DNA of 64,000 nt from Streptomyces albireticuli (lineage in GTDB: Bacteria; Actinomycetota; Actinomycetes; Streptomycetales; Streptomycetaceae), in NCBI RefSeq assembly GCF_021228125.1, contig NZ_JAJQQS010000025.1, positions 1 through 64,000 on the forward strand. The letters run 5' to 3'. The notes under the pieces were generated by a model. That model was given only the letters and a program-made list of their open reading frames with translations. It was not told the origin of the DNA and did no database searches. A program made the translations under genes and the position numbers. Numbering within the stretch: the stretch's first letter is position 1; the number at the start of each line of letters is the position of its first letter. Shown here in pieces: positions 60,988 through 64,000 of this stretch.

Positions 60988-62139
60988 ATGAGCCCTCACC
61001 ATGACGCCCTCGATGTGGCCGTGCCCGTAGAGCAGCAGCCGGGTCTGGGCAGTGGGGTCCAGCGGCTGCGGATGGCGGATGGGTCGTTGGCCTGGCTGGT
61101 GGGCGGATACAACGACTGCCGCCGTTGGTTGCGCAGTGGGCTGCTGGCGCTTGACGACGTCCACGCCGGAAGCGGCTACCGGGGGTTTCGTCTGCCTGGT
61201 TCGCTGGCGGCGGACCTGCAGAACCGGGACGGCGAGGACCACGCGCGCCTGCGCGCGCTGGCCGCCCAGCCGCTGGCCCCCAGGCACGTTGCACGGTGGG
61301 AGGGACACATCGGCCGGGTCGCGGATCAGCTGGCCGCCTCCCTTGTGCTCCGGGGCGGTGGTGAGCTGATGGGAGACTTCGCGCTCCCGCTGGTGTTGAC
61401 CGTCGTGTGCGACCTGCTCGACATCCCGGTGGCTGATCGCAGGGACCTGGCAGGCTGGACCCGCACGATGTTCCGCCCTGACCGGTCAGGCGGTCTGGAC
61501 AGCGCGGTCGAGCACGTCCGACGGCTGATGGCCCGCCTCGTCGCCGACCGCCGCCGCACCCCCGGCGATGACCTGATCACCTGGTGGGGCACCACTGGCT
61601 CCGAGCACGCCCGGGCCGACGAGGACGAACTGGTCCTCCTCGCGTTCGGCATGTGGTGGGCGGGTATCGAGAACACCGCCCACCTCATCTGCCTCAGCGC
61701 CCTCCACCTCATTCGCCAGCCGGGCACGCTGCGAGACCATCCGCGGCAGGCTCCCGCCGTGGTCGAGGAACTGCTGCGCCGCCACGGTCCCGCCCTGACC
61801 TCCGCGCGGCGCTTCGCCCGCCGCGACGTGACCATCGGCGGCCGGCACATCCCTGCGGGCGACACCGTCCTGTTCGCGCTGGCCGCGGCCAACCACGACC
61901 CCGACCAGTTTCCGCACCCCTACCGCTTCCTCCCGGACCGGCCCTCGGGCCACCACCTGGCGTTCGGGCACGGACCGCACTACTGCCCAGGCGCGGCGCT
62001 GGCCCGAGCCGAACTGCGCGCCACGCTCGGCGCCCTGCACCACCTGCCGCGCCTGGCCCTGGCCGTACCGGAAAACGCGCTGAACTGGCGCAGATCCCCG
62101 CGTCTGAAGGGCCTGCTCACCCTCCCCGTCACAGTTTGA
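60988..62139 (+). CDS. Cytochrome P450
   Basis: A 383-residue bacterial class I P450. The I-helix oxygen-binding motif is WWAGIENTAH (AGxE/D-T) near residue 228, ExxR in VVEELLRRHGPALTSARR near 260, and the heme loop FGHGPHYCPGAALARAE with the thiolate Cys near 334. It would hydroxylate or otherwise oxidise a small molecule using ferredoxin; no ferredoxin gene is adjacent. ATG 60988 follows a GGGGGGAAGG stretch. It stands alone between small leftward genes. Confidence 0.92.
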   Translation: MSPHHDALDVAVPVEQQPGLGSGVQRLRMADGSLAWLVGGYNDCRRWLRSGLLALDDVHAGSGYRGFRLPGSLAADLQNRDGEDHARLRALAAQPLAPRHVARWEGHIGRVADQLAASLVLRGGGELMGDFALPLVLTVVCDLLDIPVADRRDLAGWTRTMFRPDRSGGLDSAVEHVRRLMARLVADRRRTPGDDLITWWGTTGSEHARADEDELVLLAFGMWWAGIENTAHLICLSALHLIRQPGTLRDHPRQAPAVVEELLRRHGPALTSARRFARRDVTIGGRHIPAGDTVLFALAAANHDPDQFPHPYRFLPDRPSGHHLAFGHGPHYCPGAALARAELRATLGALHHLPRLALAVPENALNWRRSPRLKGLLTLPVTV

Positions 62140-62221
62140 CCCCCGCGTCCTGCCTGTCCGAACCGGGTCGCCTCGCGTCCCGTCACGGCCTTGAGGAACA
62201 TCGGTACAGCAGGGAGAACGG

Positions 62222-62473
62222 TCATGGTCCGATCGGGACGAGCGCGTTGACGCGGTTCTCGTACTCGCGGCGGGCCTTGCGCTGAGCCGGGATCGCCGCA
62301 GTGCCGTCGAGAGGGTGGCAGCGGTCGAGGAGTTGGCGGTGGATCGCGGGTACGACGGTGACGCGCAGGGTGTAGCCCTGGCCGCGCCGTACGGTCACCC
62401 CCGCATCGAGTGTGACGCGCTCGGCGGGTTCCAGTTCGGCGGCGCGGAGGAAGTCGGCGACCTTGCCGGGCAT
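62222..62473 (-). CDS. Small protein of the repeated C-terminal family (best-preserved copy)
   Basis: An 83-residue frame from ATG 62471-62473: MPGKVADFLRAAELEPAERV, then GVTVRRGQGYTLRVTVVPAI and AQRKARREYENRVNALVPIG. The frame is open much further upstream with poor composition, so a longer N-terminus cannot be excluded. Two degenerate copies lie at 59820-60560. The basic, helical C-terminus and single beta hairpin do not point to a known function. Families of this kind are seen on Streptomyces plasmids. Confidence 0.5.
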   Translation of the reverse strand: MPGKVADFLRAAELEPAERVTLDAGVTVRRGQGYTLRVTVVPAIHRQLLDRCHPLDGTAAIPAQRKARREYENRVNALVPIGP

Positions 62474-63008
62474 GTCGAGGACGACCGGCAGTTCCGGGGC
62501 CGGGGCGCCTGGGTCGGCGGCCGCCGGGCTCCTGGGCGCGACGCCCTCGCACAGGCCATCGCCCGCGCGAAGCGGAACCCGGGGCGGCCTACAGCGCGCG
62601 GCCCCGGCTGCCGATCCCGCTGACGCTGGATCGAACCGACTGGTACGACCCGAGGGATCTGACGGCATGGTGGCAGGGGCGTCCCGGCCGAGGCCGGCGG
62701 AGCTGACCCCGGTTCCTGCGGTCTCCTCGTCGCTGGGCTGCCGTGAGGAGTGAAGCGGCCCCCGGCGGTGACCACCGGCCCACCGGATCGGTGACGTAGC
62801 CGAGGCCTTGCGCGCGGGGAGCAGTAAGCAAAGACCGCGCTTCGCGGTGGGTTGCGGAAGGTGGGGCGCCTCGCTGCGGTCGGCGCCGCGCGGGGACGAC
62901 ACAGTCGGTGGGTGGTTGGGGGCAGGTTGGAAGGGGATGGACAGCACGACGCCGCCGGCGGCGACGTCCGTCACTTTCGCCGGCGAGGTGCTGTGCGTCC
63001 TGTCGCGG
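62474..63008. other. Intergenic region
   Basis: About 535 bp of GC-rich DNA with overlapping frames of poor composition. No gene, repeat or hairpin could be supported beyond a possible N-terminal extension of the gene at 62222. Confidence 0.35.
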
Positions 63009-63539
63009 TCAGCTGGCGCGGGCCAGTTCCAGGAGCTCCCCGACTCCCTCGGCCGAGGTGTGCCCGGCGAAGCCCGGGAGGAGCCCGTGGACCAGCTCGA
63101 CGCAGCGCGGGGCACCGATCCGGTTCGCCATCGTGAGCGCCTGGGTGGCGGTGGTCGCCGCGCGGTCGTACTCGCCGTCGCGCAGGTACTCCTCGGCCTC
63201 GTAGGCGAGGAACACCGCCTTCGTCTTCGTCCGGGCGACCGGCAGGACCTTGGTGCCGTCCTGGGTGAGCTGGTGGGCGCTGCGGCGGTGGCCGAGGTCG
63301 AGGAGACACCGGCCGGAATCGACGGCGAGGTCCGAGGGGGACATCCACACGCACCAGGTGGGGGCCGGTTCGGCGGTAGGGGCGCCGAGCTGGTGCTCGG
63401 CGGCGGCCAGGGCCCGGCTGCACGAGAGCTCTTCACCGAGGGCGGCGTGGGCGCGGCCGAGCCGGAGGTAGAGCACCGAGCGGGCCATGGGGTGGTCGGT
63501 GAGCGGGTGGGGGTGCGGGCCGTCGGCGGCGCGGCTCAC
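63009..63539 (-). CDS. TPR-domain protein, resembles the C-terminus of XRE-TPR regulators
   Basis: A 176-residue protein from GTG 63537-63539, which overlaps the upstream stop as GTGA. HPMARSVLYLRLGRAHAALG, KTKAVFLAYEAEEYLRDGEY and AATTATQALTMANRIGAPRC are TPR helices of the kind that end XRE-TPR regulators. No DNA-binding part is attached. It may be a split-off fragment, or a short partner of the gene just upstream, to which it is translationally coupled. Confidence 0.6.
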   Translation of the reverse strand: MSRAADGPHPHPLTDHPMARSVLYLRLGRAHAALGEELSCSRALAAAEHQLGAPTAEPAPTWCVWMSPSDLAVDSGRCLLDLGHRRSAHQLTQDGTKVLPVARTKTKAVFLAYEAEEYLRDGEYDRAATTATQALTMANRIGAPRCVELVHGLLPGFAGHTSAEGVGELLELARAS

Positions 63540-64000
63540 GCGCGTACCGCTTCCGCGTACTGCGCTTCCAGGTCGGCGCGGCCCTCGGGGTCGTCGTCCT
63601 GGTCGTTGTTCTCGTGCGGGCCGTGCACGGTGCAGACGATGTCTTCGTGACCGTCCAGGTCGCCGTTCAGCGCCCGGAACAAGCAGGTGACGCTGTAGGC
63701 GGGCGCCCAGGCGTAGGCGGTGCATTCGTTGTCGTGCGGGCACGGCACCATCACGTCGAACCCGATATCGCCCTTGCCGTCCAGGTCGGTGCGCAGGGCG
63801 AGGGTGAGGTGCATCTGACCGAGGCGGATCTCCGCGACGCGGTCGCCGCCGGCGACGTCCGAGCCGGGCTTCCACCGCCACATCGGCAGGATCTCCGGGC
63901 CGAAGATCTTGCGTACGAGCAGCAGGTCGCCCAGGCCGTCGCCGCCGTCCCGTCCGAGGTCGGCGTTCCGGGTCTCGCTCAGGCTCTTCAGGAGCGGCAG
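63536..64000 (-). CDS. Hypothetical protein, N-terminus beyond the window
   Basis: The last 154 or so codons are visible, running from the right edge (LGDLLLVRKIFGPEILPMWR) through RLGQMHLTLALRTDLDGKGD and CTAYAWAPAYSVTCLFRALN to a stop at 63536-63538. The DxDGxGDxGFD and DLDGHEDIVCTVHG segments are rich in Asp and Gly and could bind calcium. Composition is good; the family was not recognised. Coupled by GTGA to the TPR gene. Confidence 0.6.
   Translation of the reverse strand: MPLLKSLSETRNADLGRDGGDGLGDLLLVRKIFGPEILPMWRWKPGSDVAGGDRVAEIRLGQMHLTLALRTDLDGKGDIGFDVMVPCPHDNECTAYAWAPAYSVTCLFRALNGDLDGHEDIVCTVHGPHENNDQDDDPEGRADLEAQYAEAVRA

Overview
The window is high-GC actinobacterial DNA, almost certainly Streptomyces. 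Signs are the codon usage, GTG starts with purine-rich ribosome sites, and families typical of that genus: XRE/TPR regulators, MAB_1171c membrane proteins, SAV2177-type methyltransferase, WbqC and a P450. It looks like a large plasmid or a plasmid-derived island. There is a parA-parB operon with at least five copies of a palindrome that fits parS, three paralogous winged-helix proteins that resemble Streptomyces plasmid replication proteins, four CRISPR loci with no cas genes in the window, an IS3-type insertion sequence end at the left edge, and many frameshifted or truncated genes. No ribosomal RNA, tRNA, telomere-associated genes or core metabolic operons were seen.

Layout. 0-2 kb: IS3-type end, a gene cut by it, CRISPR array 1 (type I-E-like) and an MmyB-like regulator. 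2.4-6.5 kb: HAD hydrolase, then module 1 (ImmA/IrrE-like metalloprotease plus MAB_1171c membrane protein) facing a double-HTH regulator. 8-11.7 kb: two Rep-like proteins and a GNAT. 12.4-20.2 kb: small XRE regulators around two divergent ImmA-MAB_1171c modules, one ending in an FAD oxidoreductase (its protease gene is frameshifted) and one ending in an MpaB-type oxygenase. 20.4-24.7 kb: phosphotransferase, hypothetical gene, HPr-kinase-like and lactate-dehydrogenase-like genes. 25-31 kb: mostly decayed DNA, two strong hairpins, a third Rep-like gene and small hypotheticals. 32-35 kb: parAB and parS. 35.4-39.3 kb: ATP-grasp remnant, CRISPR array 2, and an operon running leftward (15-codon peptide, radical SAM/SPASM enzyme, kinase-like protein, PIMT-like methyltransferase) that looks like peptide modification. 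39.4-45 kb: WbqC, YdcF, frameshifted XRE-TPR regulator, resolvase-like protein, GNAT and a second XRE-TPR regulator. 45.3-51.4 kb: a tightly spaced rightward operon (methyltransferase, truncated glycosyltransferase start, HATPase, TauD-like dioxygenase, DUF6624, EEP hydrolase, divergent HemC, HTH protein). 51.7-58.6 kb: CRISPR arrays 3 and 4, an AraC/SnoaL divergent pair, AlaRS and XRE fragments, ASCH and a DUF6262 remnant. 59-64 kb: PLAT-like gene, repeated C-terminal fragments, a 19-codon mini-gene, a P450 and TPR genes running off the right edge.

How the parts fit. ParABS and the Rep-like proteins would maintain the replicon. Arrays 2-4 share a leader of about 215 bp and one repeat, so they would depend on Cas proteins encoded elsewhere. 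The most striking repeated unit is protease plus MAB_1171c membrane protein, found three times next to HTH regulators and, in two cases, translationally coupled to an oxidative enzyme; its function is not known from sequence. The radical SAM operon with its very short upstream peptide is the other candidate for an undescribed pathway. All functions are read from motifs and family resemblance; no database search was run.
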